The notes: generated by a model from the letters alone, not told the origin. A DNA stretch of 64,000 nucleotides from Hemibagrus wyckioides (GCF_019097595.1 NC_080710.1:30031780-30095779); one strand, 5' to 3'; shown: positions 1 through 11,679, counted from the stretch's first letter. Translations and numbers: made by a program.

Positions 1-23
1 TGACAATGATAATGACAATGACA

Positions 24-61
<38 letters not shown>

Positions 62-155
62 AATCACAATGATGATGATGATGTTGATCATGACGACGAT
101 GATAATGATAATGACAATGGTGATGATGATAATGACAATGATAATGACAATGACA

Positions 156-187
<32 letters not shown>

Positions 188-339
188 AATCACAATGATG
201 ATGATGATGATGTTGATCATGACGACGATGATAATGATAATGACGATGATGATGATGATTATGATAATAATGATAAAGACAATGACGATGATGATGATGA
301 CAATGACAGTGACGATGATGATGATGACGAATGACAATG
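1..339. repeat. Imperfect GAT/TGA-rich tandem array with a longer duplicated unit
   Basis: The stretch is built of TGA, CAA and GAT triplets with interruptions such as TTGATCATGACGACG. The interrupted block starting near 60 recurs near 187, and the block at 8 recurs near 140, so a unit of about 126-132 bp has been duplicated on top of the trinucleotide repeat. The open frame through it encodes only Met, Thr and Ile and is an artefact of the repeat. Confidence 0.9.
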
Positions 340-1129
340 ATCATATTAAGCTCCTGCATCATAGACCTCCTGACCAGACTGAGACACCTAACATGCCTAA
401 AGTTCCTCATCTTCATGGCTCCACCTCTAACTCAGTGATTTGTGAAATGTCAGCCCAAAATAGTCTTGTAGTAGAAGGTGGAATTTGAACGGCGGTTCCT
501 TCACACCCTCATTATCAGAAATGTCGACAGTGCTGCTCAACTTTCACACCCGGTGTCACACCCTGAGTGAGTCACTAATATATTATTACATAGATTTTCT
601 AACACATCATCATTACCCTGTCTTCTGCAAGAATTAATACAGAAATGCCTCTGAACCTGGAAATATGGAAGATTTTCCTGATGGAGCTTGAACAGTCATT
701 TTTTTAGACTAGGATTGAAAGGTTTTTCAAAGGTTCTATAACTCTCATGAACGGGTTTCCACCGGAATGGTTTCTGGATCGATGCCGGGGATGTTTTGAA
801 GATTCTGGGTCTTGATAGACATTTGTATGCCAAACCAAATAAACTGGTAATGACAAAAGGGAAAAAAAGAGAAACAGATTTAGAGAATATCGGGGTTTTC
901 ACTTTAATAAGACCTAGTGCACAAGTGCGTAAGTGCTCTTCAACTCTCCTGACAGGAAGTCAAGCAGAAGTGAATTTGATGACAGATAGCTCCAGGCATT
1001 TCTTCACTGTGCTTTTACAGCTTCTGCTTTCCAGTTCAATAAAAGAAATAAGGGGAAAAGTCGCCTCTCGGGCTGACCCGTCTGACCTGAGAAACATTCC
1101 AAAAAAACGAATATATATATAAAGAGCTT
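340..1129. other. No recognisable feature
   Basis: This is mixed-composition single-copy-looking sequence. Short open frames on both strands have no recognisable domain. No repeat family seen elsewhere in the window occurs here. Confidence 0.5.
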
Positions 1130-1560
1130 TCTGATAAACATTACCGCGTGTATCTCCTGCAGCTAGGTTTTAGGATGTCTCGCTGGATTGATAATTGACT
1201 TCTATCAGTCCGTGTCTTTGAATCTTATGCAATGTGACTGTGAATGAGAAAAGTTTGAAAAAAATGAGCCTCTGTGGTGTATGTGGGTGGAAGGCCATTT
1301 TTATGAATCGCTTTATGAGTGTACATAGCAGAAGCCTCCTGCAGTTTGTCTTTGCCAAGGCTATCATCGGGTTTGACAGCGGTGTGTTTAAAGTGGACCT
1401 CTACCTGCCCACATGCCTCACACCAGCTTCTGAAGTCACAGCGGACTTTCCTTTCCTTTTGGATTTTATAGAAAGAGGAGCGGGGCTTGTCATGGTGTTG
1501 CCCCGAGGCTCGGCTCACTCCCCGTATTTGGGCTGCATGATACAATGGCTTTGAGCTTTG
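1130..1560. other. Repeat-poor island, possible conserved non-coding element
   Basis: The base composition is balanced, with no simple repeats or transposon-like sequence, between AT-rich flanks. Overlapping 106-codon open frames exist on both strands (about 1225-1554). Neither has a recognisable domain, which suggests low stop density rather than a gene. Reading it as conserved non-coding DNA is inference from texture alone. Confidence 0.25.
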
Positions 1561-2660
1561 AAGACTTAGAAGTCCTTTGAGCAGTGTAACCTTTTTTTAA
1601 TGACAAAGGATGACTGCTAGCATTTTTCCTCTCCTCATATCAGAGGTTAATTTAACATTTATATACACAAAATGTGTGAAAAAGGGATACAAAGGTTGCC
1701 GAATGTTCATGCTAGCAAGGGACAAGTTGCATTTTATGTATTAGCATGACACTGAGGCAAAATTTAAGCAAGATTAAATTAATAATGTGCTAATTAGGTG
1801 TGCGATAAAGCCCAATCCAAACAATTAGCTTGATGATTCCTTAGACCATTCCAGTGACACATGCGGTTCAGCATTATTTCATGTCCCTACTCACAAAAAA
1901 TAAACAAAGGCAAATAACGCTACTTGTAGCTTTAGTAAAGGAGATTGTTGGTACCTCTGGTGTGTGTGTAGCTAATACAGTTAGCTTGCTTTGCTAGTTT
2001 GATGATGCTGGTACAGCATGTAGCAAGCAAGCAAAAGTGATGTATATACATTGTATAGTAGGTGTATGCTATATGTTTTGGCTATTACCATTCCTAATTT
2101 AAAAAAAAAAAAGCTATCCAGGCCACTCCCAGTTATGACACGCCCACAAGAAACAGACTACAAGTGAGGCTTGCTTTCTAGTATGACAAGTATGAGTTTA
2201 ATCAATGGCTGATGTTGCCAAAGTTTATGGCATCTTTATAGACAGACGACAAATTAAAGAACTATAAAGTCTATAATAAGCCTCCAGAAAAATTCTACTG
2301 GATCTACACATCTCTGGAACTGTACTAGAGCGATGAACACCATCCTTCTGAAATATTCCTCTGTCGATGTTTTGATGATGTTACTGATGAGCTAACACAT
2401 CACTCCCAAATCACCTATAGATGCTCAATTAATTTGAGAGTGTGAAGGTCAGAACATAAAATTTATATCATTTTCATCCTCTTCAGAACATTCAGTGAAC
2501 ACTGGATGAGGGAGGAGTCAGAATAGAAGAGACCACGCCCATTATGATAGAATGTTTCTACAGAAAGCGGTGCTGGACCAGTACTTGGAGGATAGTGAAG
2601 GACCTAAGGCGTAAGAACAGTGTGGGAAGTGCAGAAAGTGTTCCTGCTGCTTGAATGCCA
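1561..2660. other. AT-rich intergenic-type sequence, nothing recognised
   Basis: It contains a poly-A run near 2100 and scattered AGCTAA/TTAGCT words. There is no convincing coding or repeat signal. Confidence 0.5.
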
Positions 2661-2670
2661 AAACAGAGAG

Positions 2671-2706
2671 AATGAGGAGGAGGAGGAGCAGGAGGAGGAG
2701 GAGGAG
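2671..2706. repeat. GAG/GGA trinucleotide tract
   Basis: A short purine-only GAGGAG tract with single interruptions. It explains the Glu-rich and Pro/Leu-rich shadow frames crossing it. Confidence 0.85.
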
Positions 2707-2803
2707 CTTCTTCCTGCAGATCATTTGGTTCCTCAACCAAGACAATACCTAGAACCTGGACTTTTTCTGAAAGATTCACACTACCAGACACTACCATTCT
2801 ACA

Positions 2804-2806
<3 letters not shown>

Positions 2807-2882
<76 letters not shown>
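2807..2882. repeat. (TA)n microsatellite
   Basis: About 76 bp of uninterrupted alternating T and A, which is self-complementary and able to extrude as a cruciform. Confidence 0.97.
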
Positions 2883-2884
<2 letters not shown>

Positions 2885-3039
2885 CCTAATATGTTTTACC
2901 AGTATAGTAGTTCTATATTTGGTGTAGCTTTATTGAAATTCTATTTTTAGTACACTTTTAGTCTTTATTTTATTTGTCGCTGCTGTTTTGTTGTTTGTTG
3001 TTTTCTTTGTTTTCTGTTGTTTATGATGCAGACAGTTAA

Positions 3040-3435
3040 ATTCGTATTGAACCCTGCTTTCTCTCTGTTACATGAAGGTTTACACTTGGCTGGTTGAATC
3101 TATATGCAGAGTTTTGTTCAAGAACATAGCAATATAATCTGATTCGACAAACAGAGGCAAAAACCGTAATAACACGCAGAGAGTCCAAAAACCAAAAGAT
3201 CCATAAGCAATGGAACAAATCAGTAACACAATCCAAAAGCAAGAAAATCTGAAAACAGAGAACAAGGTCATACCCAAGAGAAACAACGGCATAAAACAAT
3301 ACAAGTCTTAGTAATACAATCGGGACTAACAATACTTCGCATTGTGTGCTAGTCAGTTTAAATGCCGATGAGACTGGAGGAGGGTTCCCTCTGGAGGCTT
3401 GGAGGTGGAACCGCAGGTGGAACCGTTACAGTCTG
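3040..3435 (-). repeat. Probable dispersed repeat fragment (unnamed)
   Basis: The sequence is rich in AACA/CAAA words such as TCCAAAAACCAAAAGATCC and ends in a GGTGGAACCG-type duplication at 3405-3428. Its texture resembles the end region of a common teleost DNA-transposon repeat. I cannot show a second copy in this window, so this is resemblance from memory only. Confidence 0.25.
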
Positions 3436-3783
3436 TAATGTATTATATTAATAATAAACTGTAAGACTCATGGTGGATTTCAGAAGCAATATATACCCAA
3501 GGTTTTAAGAGTGATAGATTATAAACCATGCAGATCTGGCAACCCTGCAAATAAGCGCATAGAATATTTAAAAAAAAAATAAAGACTTTAATATCTGTGT
3601 GATTTAGAAGTACAAAGGCTTAGCGAACATGTTAAGCATGCAGACGGTGAGCTTAACACTGTGTACACTCCACAAAAGCTAGTTGACTGTAATGAATGAG
3701 TGTAAGATGATGGATTAGAGGTGGGTGGAGGATGAAATTGAACACTGGTTGAAGGACATAACCTTATCCTCATTCATCTATCT

Positions 3784-3852
3784 GGTGTGTGTGTGTGGAT
3801 GTGTGTGTGTATGTATATATATATGTGTGTGGCTGTGTGTATGTGTGTGTGT
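3784..3852. repeat. Compound (GT)n/(AT)n microsatellite
   Basis: GT runs alternate with ATGTATATAT segments. A short CA run lies close by at about 3978-3996. Confidence 0.9.
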
Positions 3853-4378
3853 AATACAGGTTCAAGGTCACTCTGTATGAATTCGGTGTTACGTGAACTG
3901 TGCTTTTGTCGTCTCATTTGTCAAGTATAAGCTCAGAGTATCCCAGAGGACAGAACTGCTGTTCAACATGTTTGGATCACACACACACACACACATTTCG
4001 TCTGCTTTCACCGGCTATTAAGAAGTTAACGAAATATGTAGCAGCCTTGAAAAACCCTCTGTGGTCAAATACAGAGAAATGATATCTCTAAGTTGTAAAG
4101 TCACTTACGGCGTTTAAACGCCAGCCTCGTCATCATCTGATCTTGTCTGTACCAAATGTGTAACAGCTCCTCTCTCTTTTGATGTTGACGTCTCGGAGTG
4201 GACGTTTTGAGAGCCGGAATCTGATTACAAACTGAATTGATTGGTCTTATGTCTGTTTCACTACAGCTATCCTACAACACGATTAAAGCCTAACATTTAC
4301 GTCCTTTTAAGTGAACTGACTGCATTTGTTGTGTATATGTATCTTCACAAGAAGACACCAATGCGAGTTTTTTACACA

Positions 4379-4600
4379 CACTGCAAAAAAAAAAATGGAA
4401 TCTTTGGAAGCAAATGACAATATCTTGAATATAGACAAATGTACTTATTTATACCGTAAATAAGAATATACAATCAAATGGTTTATTAAAACCTAATGCT
4501 AGACTAAATTTAGCTCATTTTGAGCATTTATTTCAAGCAAAATAATCTACCCATAGAACAAGAACACAAGTAAAAATGCCTAAATATAGGTTTAACACTG
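4379..4600 (+). mobile_element. hAT-type MITE-like fragment, left end
   Basis: It begins CACTGCAAAAAAAAAAATGG and continues with AATCTTTGGAAGCAAATGAC, then AT-rich sequence. The 55155-55654 element has the matching opposite terminus (TTTTGCAGTG) and similar internal words, including TTTATTTCTAGAAC against TTTATTTCAAGCAA. The right terminus is absent here, so this copy is truncated where family X begins. The hAT assignment is inference. Confidence 0.45.
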
Positions 4601-4605
4601 TTTGC

Positions 4606-5095
4606 CGGTACACTGGTGTCCCATTCTACCAGTGGAAATGGACTTACTGGACATTTTCAATCAGTGTAAAGAAATGAAGGATGTTCTGGCTGTGAGTCTG
4701 ATCTAAAATGAGTCAGGACTCTGTTGGCTTTCAGTGTGTTTTAGACATGTGTTTTTCCCTCTGTTGGAGAACCTTACACAGAATTTTAGCGGTTGAAGAT
4801 AATGGCTTCAAACACTTGGAGCATCTCAGGCAGCAGGAATGGGTTTGATATCAACATTTACTTTGAAAATAGAAACATTTGTATGGAAAAATAGCAATTT
4901 TTGTTTTATTTTAGACATTTTCTATGAATATATTGCTCTTAGTAGGCTAGGGAAAACCAGAAATACTTCTGAAACACTGCAAATTCTTAAAGTGCTGAGT
5001 GTCTACTTTCATATGAGCTTCATATTAACCACCACTGTGGAGTGAGACATGACAAAGACATTCAATCTTCAACATGGACACAACAAAAACAGGAG
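4606..5095 (+). repeat. Dispersed repeat family X, copy A
   Basis: About 490 bp that recurs in the same orientation at about 41795-42233 and 63222-63718. Shared landmarks include TTTTCAATCAGTGTAAA, GTGTTTTTCCCTCTGTTGGA, GGGTTTGATATCAACATTTA, CTTCATATTAACCACCACTG and the common 3' end AAACAGGAG. The 3' third is the best conserved part. A 68-codon open frame in this copy is not kept in the other two, so the repeat is probably non-coding. I do not recognise the family. Confidence 0.85.
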
Positions 5096-6018
5096 AAAAT
5101 TAAATGATTTGTGTTAATAATGTTTTATTTGGTTAATTATAATTGTATAATAGGAAATACTAGATATATCTGGCTATATTCAAAGAATTTTCTAACTAAA
5201 AAAAATTATTATTTTTAATGTAAAATTTTAATATTTTCATGTTGTTTAAGTGAAATATATTTAGGTTTTCTTAAAGTACATGTCACACACAAAAACACAC
5301 ACACACACAAAAAAAAAAAGATAATTTGTTAACCGTGTTCCAGACTTCACCCACAGCTATATCTGACAGCTTTTCCCAAACTGCCAGACAAATGTCTCTA
5401 AAAAACCATTTAAATTGATGATTCTTTGAAAATTAAATTGAAATCCATTTCAGTTCTGTTTACTAACTGCTTATCTGTTGGACTGGAGCTACGCTGCGCT
5501 AGCTGTCACTAGAGAGTCTGCTGCGTTTCATCAATAAGCCTGGCCAGAATCTGCCTCCTTTCACAGGAAGAGGCTGTATGACTGACACTACAGGCAATCA
5601 AGCTCAGATTTCTCCCAGTCTCCCTGTAAACACACACACAAGCCTTATGTTTAGTCACCACAAAATGCTTTACGGAAAACTTTTCTTTTAAAAGAACTTG
5701 TGCTATGAACTTTTTCTGGTCCAGAAACTGACTCGCTTGGAAAAACACATGGTGTGACAGTGTTTGTCACACACCGGCGTACGGAAGTGTGTATACACAG
5801 AAGAACAAACAGCCAATTAGACTGTAACCTGCAAGAATCTGAAGATTGTGTTGTGTGCACGCGCCACAGGATGTGGATGAAAAGTGAAGACTAGGCCAGC
5901 TATAATTATAATATACTTCACATTAAACAAACAGTGTGGGTTTTTACACTCTATTTCCATACGTTCCATATGAGAAACACTTTGCACTGCAGATACAGGA
6001 TGTGCAATGGCATATACA
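5096..6018. other. No recognisable feature
   Basis: AT-rich sequence with a short CA/poly-A run near 5288-5322. Overlapping short frames on the minus strand at 5509-5860 have no recognisable domain. Confidence 0.5.
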
Positions 6019-6048
6019 GTATATATATATATACATATGTATATATAT

Positions 6049-6103
<55 letters not shown>
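6019..6103. repeat. Compound (AT)n-(AG)n microsatellite
   Basis: An AT run with single interruptions passes directly into about 52 bp of AG. It lies exactly where the 5' part of the next SINE should be, so it seems to replace that part. Confidence 0.95.
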
Positions 6104-6109
<6 letters not shown>

Positions 6110-6123
6110 TATATAGATATATA

Positions 6124-6266
6124 CTACTGATCGGAAGGTTGTGAGTTCAAATCCCAGATCCACTAAGCTTGAGCAAGGACCTTAAATCTCACTTGCTTAG
6201 TTCTATAAACTCAGATCAAATGTAAGTCGCTCTGGATAAGGGCATGTGCCAAATGATGTAAATGTA
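6124..6266 (+). mobile_element. V-SINE, 5'-truncated
   Basis: The B-box region reads GGTTGTGAGTTCAAATCCCA. The GCAAGGACCTTAAA middle block follows, then the LINE-derived tail GTAAGTCGCTCTGGATAAGG and a TGTAAATGTA end. The GGATA loop inside CGCTCT/AGGGC is the 3' stem-loop known from L2-clade LINEs such as eel UnaL2. The tRNA-like A box is missing. Confidence 0.8.
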
Positions 6267-6872
6267 GTACTCTAGTGAATGTTACTTCTGCTGAATAGTC
6301 AGGAAATTGGTAGCCCCTGATTGGGATCCTGGTGTTGCCACAGCCATCTGTGCCCCAGAGTCCAAGACAGCAAAGCTTGTAAGTGGCTACTGTTGAGCAT
6401 TTCTGGAAATTTCACTTAGCTAAAGCATTGTAGTAACTACATGCATATATTATATCAGAGTTATGGCATTTAAATGTATTACTCACAAAAGCAGTAAGTA
6501 GTGTAAAAGTAAATAACCATGCTTGAAGGTTAGAAGTAGTTTATTATATGAAAAAAAAAAAATATATATGAGTTATTATTGAATGAATAAGAGCTCAGTT
6601 CTTTGAACAGTGGGAACATCCAGGACGATCAGGTGAGGTTGAAGGATGTACAGTAGAGGTTGGAGAATAATGGGACTGGTAGGAGACAGTAGGCTCAGGT
6701 GAGCAAGGAAGCTCATAAATCTCGTAGCAATGGCATGGATGGCTGGAGGGATCATGGGGAAAAGCGTTGGTCAGTTTGAGTAGCCTGAGAGTTGAAAGAG
6801 TTTACACTACTGAATGGCTGAATTTAATGAAGTTTCATTCTGATGTTCAGGTTTCATTCTGATGTTCTGAAT

Positions 6873-7082
6873 GCAGCACTGTTCCAGCTCCACTGGTTTG
6901 GGTTCAATCCTGAGCTTCGGTTCCTATCTAACTATGTGTCTTATATATGTTCTCTGGTTTCTTTACACTTTCCCAATAACATGCTTTAGGTTTCTTTAAA
7001 TTACCCCTTTCGATGGATGGAATGTATATGGAGAATGCATCTTTAGTATATACTGACAATGAATGAATGAATGAATGAATGA
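6873..7082 (+). mobile_element. Decayed DANA/mermaid-like SINE with (GAAT)n tail
   Basis: GCACTGTTCCAGCTCCACTG, GGTTTGGGTTCAATCC and ATGTTCTCTGGTTTC match in order the tRNA-like head and the GTTCTCCCCGTG-type body of these SINEs. It ends in TGAATGAATGAATGAATGA. It is strongly diverged. Confidence 0.5.
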
Positions 7083-7274
7083 TAGGGATGCTAAAAAATA
7101 TTTTAGAATTATGCTAATCACAATCTTTCAGTTATCTTATCAAAAGGACCCACTGTGTAACATATTGTGAAATTAGACTAATATAATAATAGACTAATAA
7201 TAGCAATCACTTGAACCCCTCCTCTAGGAAATACTTTACAGAAACCTTCAGTCACATGGAAGAGTTGTGTTGGA

Positions 7275-7520
7275 AATAAGCCGGTAGCATTGCCGTCTCA
7301 CAGCTCCAGGGTCCCTGGGTTTGATCGTTACCTAAGATTACTGTCTACATCGAGGTTTGTGTGTTCTCTCTGAGTCTACACTGTATTCCTTTCAGTTCTT
7401 TGTTTTCATCCTGCCAGAAGAACATGCCAGTGGGTGGATTGGGGACTCTAGGTGATTGCCCCTAGGTTTAAATGTGTGTGTGAATGTGGGTGTCTGTTTC
7501 TGTGATTACTGAAGATGAAT
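7275..7520 (+). mobile_element. Decayed DANA/mermaid-like SINE
   Basis: GCCGTCTCACAGCTCCAGGG, CCTGGGTTTGATCG, GTGTGTTCTCTCTGAGTC, then GATTGGGGACTCTAGGTGAT and TGTGTGTGAATGTGGGTGTC follow the order expected for a DANA-like SINE. The 3' end is worn away. Confidence 0.6.
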
Positions 7521-8454
7521 GTATTGGGTACAAACAAATCTTAATGGGTCAAATTAATATTAGAAACTGTTAAAATCTAATGAAACGACTTCCAATGGAA
7601 AACAGTAGAACCCATTAGATTGGAAAACCCATCAGTGGAAAGCATTCAGCTTATTTCCATTTGAAAACAAGATCAGAGGATTAAACATCAAGCACAGTTT
7701 TGATTAATTGTGCCATTCAGAATGCAAGCAGAAATGGATACAATGCATTGTACGAGCACAAATCCTCTAGATATTCGCTCTTCTACTTTACCTCCATCGC
7801 CAAACCCCACAATTCTTCTAGCAGCATAGGCAACACCGATATTTATGTATATATACATACACAACTCAAAACTACATTAAAACCAAGACGAACACCTAGA
7901 GCCTCACCGATATAAATGTTGAATGTGCACTTAGGCCGTGGTTTTGATGTTCTATCGGAGATTTACCAGAGCAAGCTGGACCTTTGAAGTATTTCTATAC
8001 ATCAATGATGTACTACAGCATTATGGCACTATTAGAGAGGCCTACTTTAATCTTTTTTATCCCTGCTGCAGGTCCTTTAAAAGGCACTTCAGATAATAGA
8101 GGTGTTGAAAATATAACAGCACAAAGGTTAGCCAAACAACACTCTCCTTTAGATCATTACCAAAGATCTTTCACTAGGAAATGACAGCAGATGAAATCTT
8201 TTTTTTCTACATAAGGTTCATGTGGAGGGATCAGTGGGTTCTTTGAAGTACCTCTGATATGCTTCTTTAGAATAAACACAGATGACAGTATGAACTCAGG
8301 ACTTTTATGCTACGAATGATGGGGAAGTTGGTCCAGGTGTTGAACTAATAATAAAGTTCTATTTGGACAGGATAAAATGTTTAGCCATAGGTCTGCTAAC
8401 TCTTCTACCTCTACTGTGTACTAGTCACAGGTTATAATGACTTTATGCAACAGA
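7521..8454. other. No recognisable feature
   Basis: AT-rich, single-copy-looking sequence. I see no gene and no repeat family found elsewhere in the window. Confidence 0.5.
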
Positions 8455-9150
8455 GAAAGTTGATAACAAGATAGACTTTATGTTATAACTATAATGAATT
8501 TCCTAGTTACACAGTCACACTTTTTAACCTCGTAGCACACAATTATAGCAGGGACATATGAATGCCGTCCCTTACAAATTTGCCTTAAGAATTGAAATTT
8601 TGCGTGGGTGTTCTGTTCTATTTTTAGACCAAGCTTGGTGGCACGACTTCCTGTGAGGACTCTTGACATGAAATGCTTGGCTTGGGTCAGTTCTTTGTAA
8701 GCAGCCATACAGTTTACATACGCTTCGTATTGGGAATATTGGTCATATTCTGGGCGGCTGGAACGGATTATCTGCATTTACATTACTTCTTATAGGAAAA
8801 TTTGCTTCACAATTAAAATTTTCACCTCAAGAACTCGCCTCCAGAACAAACTAAATTCTTATGCCCAGGTTCCACTGTATAATCACACTCTCTGGTGTTA
8901 GCCAAATGAGGATGAGGTTCCCTTTAGAGTCTGGTTCCTCCCAGGATTTCTTCCTCATATCGTCTAAGGGAGTTTTTCCTCACCACCACCACAGCTAGTT
9001 TTCTCATTATTATTTATATATCATATATTTATATTTCTGTAAAGATTTTTGACATTTCTGTAAAATGTCTTTTTGACATTGCCCATTGTGAAACCTGTAT
9101 TGAATTTACCTGTACAGTAGCGAAATCAACTTATGGTGCAAGAATTAAAC
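8455..9150 (+). repeat. Dispersed repeat family Z copy, split by a MITE
   Basis: The left piece (8455-8548) carries GACTTTATGTTATAACTATA, matching 46165 onward and the reverse complement of 56960-57005. The right piece (8878-9150) carries TAATCACACTCTCTGGTGTT, AAATGAGGATGAGGTTCCCT, CTGGTTCCTCCCAGG and TAAGGGAGTTTTTCCTCACC, then CTGTAAA near the 3' end. The two pieces join across the MITE at 8549-8877. Confidence 0.75.
8549..8877. mobile_element. TA-target MITE, copy 1 (Tc1/mariner/pogo-like)
   Basis: The right terminus CCCAGGTTCCACTG is followed by TA. The left terminus is worn (CAGGGACATATGAATGCC). The interior shares CCAAGCTTGGTGGCACGACT, GAAATGCTTGGCTTGGGTCA and GGAACGGATTATCTGCATTT with copies at 31848 and 58791. 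It is internally shorter than those copies and sits within a family Z repeat. Confidence 0.8.
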
Positions 9151-9589
9151 TTGCCTTAAACAAGACTTCAGCAGGAGGCTAGTGAGAAAAGAGTAAACAC
9201 TTCCTGGACTGTTCATTTGTTTAAAAAAATTGTTTTCTTGCAGGAAATAACAGAACCTTTACCAATGTGTACTATATTTTCCCAATGATATACAATATCT
9301 CTTGTTATTTCTCTATTATTTCTCTTGGTTATTTTATAAAAAGTAAAGTATGGCATGATCTTTCCAGACACAATGACTTCAAGGCCATAAAATTTATGAC
9401 ATAACTGATTCAGAGATAAAATGAAATTCTATATTTAATAATTATATTACCCAAATCTAATTAAATCCAAACAAGCTTAGACATTTGCATAAGATAGATA
9501 GATTAACATCAATAAATTGCATATTAACATCAATAATAGCCTATTTATACTAACTCACACTAGTTCCAGCAGGTGTTAAACATCTGGAA
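9151..9589. other. AT-rich, nothing recognised
   Basis: Low-complexity AT-rich sequence with no repeat-family match inside the window. Confidence 0.5.
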
Positions 9590-10380
9590 TAGTACCTTTC
9601 CTTTCCATTCATTAAGACTCAGTATCCTGAAGGCTGATAAGTCAGGGCGAGGTGTGGAATGATTATGAACACCTGCTTTCAGCTACTACGCAACCTATGA
9701 ATTGATTATGCCCATCAGGACGGGGTGATTATAACTGTCACCATCTTAGATCCAGCATTTGAGTGCACACAGTCCTCGAACAGATGGTACGGAATTATGC
9801 ATCTGGTTGGAACAGTAAATATTGACAGGTGTATCGGGTTCTTTCCACAGCTCTCTGTAGGCGGTGTAAAGGGGGCATGCTAATTGGCAACCTCCACTGT
9901 GAGCCAGGCCATTGGCAGCTGCCTGACAGACTCGTATCGACTTTGCTCGGCTGAACTTCTTCCACACCCCTTCTCCGCTCCTTGCTCTTCACAACAATGA
10001 CTCCTCTGACAATCTGCTCGCTCACGAGCTCGGTAAAGAATTCATTTTTGAACACTTTTGACATCACTTGCTGTCCTGAACTCCCCAGTGAGCGAAATCG
10101 ATTGGCCTACCTGGGTGCACTTGGCTTTTTAAAATTGCAGCAATTTCACTCCGCATGCTGGTGGAACATAACTCGACGTGTCCAACAGACAGCAAACTTG
10201 TCATAGAGTCCTGTAGGTGAGCAAGGCCAATCCATAAAGGCTCCATGGAGGACTAAAGGCTGTATTAAATGGATCATCAAAGCCGTAACAAGAGTTCGAT
10301 CTATCTACCCGCTATTCTCTTCTGAAACGTCAAACAGTTGAGCCAACAGTGTTGTTTGTTGACCCAGAATATGGGAGGTG
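9590..10380. other. Repeat-poor, GC-richer island of unknown function
   Basis: The island is clearly richer in G and C than its flanks and lacks simple repeats. Overlapping open frames exist on both strands: minus 9746-9967, 9795-10067 and 10064-10246, and plus 9982-10206. They are in conflicting frames with no recognisable domain. On the plus strand, TTGCAG at 10135-10140 and CTGTAGGTGAGC at 10211-10222 would fit splice sites around a short exon. The enclosed frame contains a stop, so I do not call an exon. A conserved regulatory element is an alternative. Confidence 0.3.
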
Positions 10381-10940
10381 ACACATGCACCAAACAATTG
10401 GGAAAAACAACACATTAGAGTCCTTGGGAAAGAGACACAACGTAAAAAAGAGACTGTTAGACAGCGACGTCTCACAGGACGATCGATGAAATGTGCAGAA
10501 TTGTCGTTAAAAAGGGATCTTCAATGCTACAATGTGAGCCATAAGGAGAAACACTGGTGAAGTGAAAAAAATAAGATAAAAGAAAAGAAAAAAACACTTT
10601 CAAACTTCTTCCCTCTCATGCAAGCTTACATATAAATACATACAGATACCATATATCACCATTTATATATACATATATAACACACACATTTAAAGAAGGA
10701 AATGTATATGAATGTAGAAAGTGCCAAGTTGTATAAATAGCATATATTTGTGATATTTTCTTTCTTAACTCTAATGCTAGCTTTCATTGGGCTTATGTTT
10801 AAATCATCCAGCTTAAAGCATATTGCAAGACAAATGGATCAGAAATTGCCATCAACTTTTCCAGCAAGGTTCTGCCAGCATAGAGCATTTTCCAGGGGTC
10901 GCGACATTGCTAACTAGATAATATTAGCAGGCAGATGAAA
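10381..10940. other. No recognisable feature
   Basis: A-rich and AT-rich sequence without a convincing frame or repeat. Confidence 0.45.
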
Positions 10941-10969
10941 AAAATAAATAAAAATAAAATAAATAAATA

Positions 10970-11031
<62 letters not shown>

Positions 11032-11059
11032 TAATAATAACAATAATAATAATAATAAT
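10941..11059. repeat. (AAAT)n-(AAT)n microsatellite
   Basis: AAAT units pass into about 85 bp of nearly pure AAT with two AAC interruptions. The poly-Ile and poly-Leu frames crossing it are artefacts. Confidence 0.95.
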
Positions 11060-11679
11060 GGAATGAATGAAAACAGAAAACCCACAACTCCATTTACAGA
11101 AGAAAAATACAATCAATATCTTTTAATCAATTTATTTATTTTTATGTTTCATTTGGTCTAAACTCTTATCAAAAATCACCGTAGCATTGGTGTCAGACTC
11201 CTAAATACTACACAGTATGAGCGCCCCATTAAATTAAAAACTTATGTGAACTTCTTTATCTCCAATTGTCATGGCAAGTTTCAGGTATTGAACCCAAGTT
11301 TATGCAATTTGTTGATTGCCAAGTTGATTTATAAGATTTCAAAAATGAAACCTAATGCATTGTCTTGATATCAAGGGTTGCAAGTTGAAATGACTTATGA
11401 TTGTTACAGCAGAAAATAAACTTTTGTTTAAAAATTTTAACCATATTAAAATGTCTTACAGTTTGCAGCTAAAGCATACATTTTGGCTCATTTCCATTGG
11501 CAGAAGTTTTACTTTGTCTTTTATGAGCAAGATTAATCTTTAATTCACACGTAACCCAGGCTTGCTAAACGGCCAAAACAATTTACATGAAAAGCGGATA
11601 TGTGAAAGCATTTCTGATAACTATTCATGAACAGAAAGATTTATGATCATGTGGTCATTCATTATCTATGTGTAATATA
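11060..11679. other. AT-rich, nothing recognised
   Basis: No coding signal and no repeat seen elsewhere in the window. Confidence 0.5.

Noticed and set aside
6..488. 160-codon open frame rich in Met, Thr and Ile
   Set aside because: It is a direct translation of the GAT/TGA array. Only the last third leaves the repeat and it has no recognisable domain.
1225..1554. 106-codon frames on both strands at the same place
   Set aside because: Overlap on both strands and lack of domain indicate low stop density, not coding.
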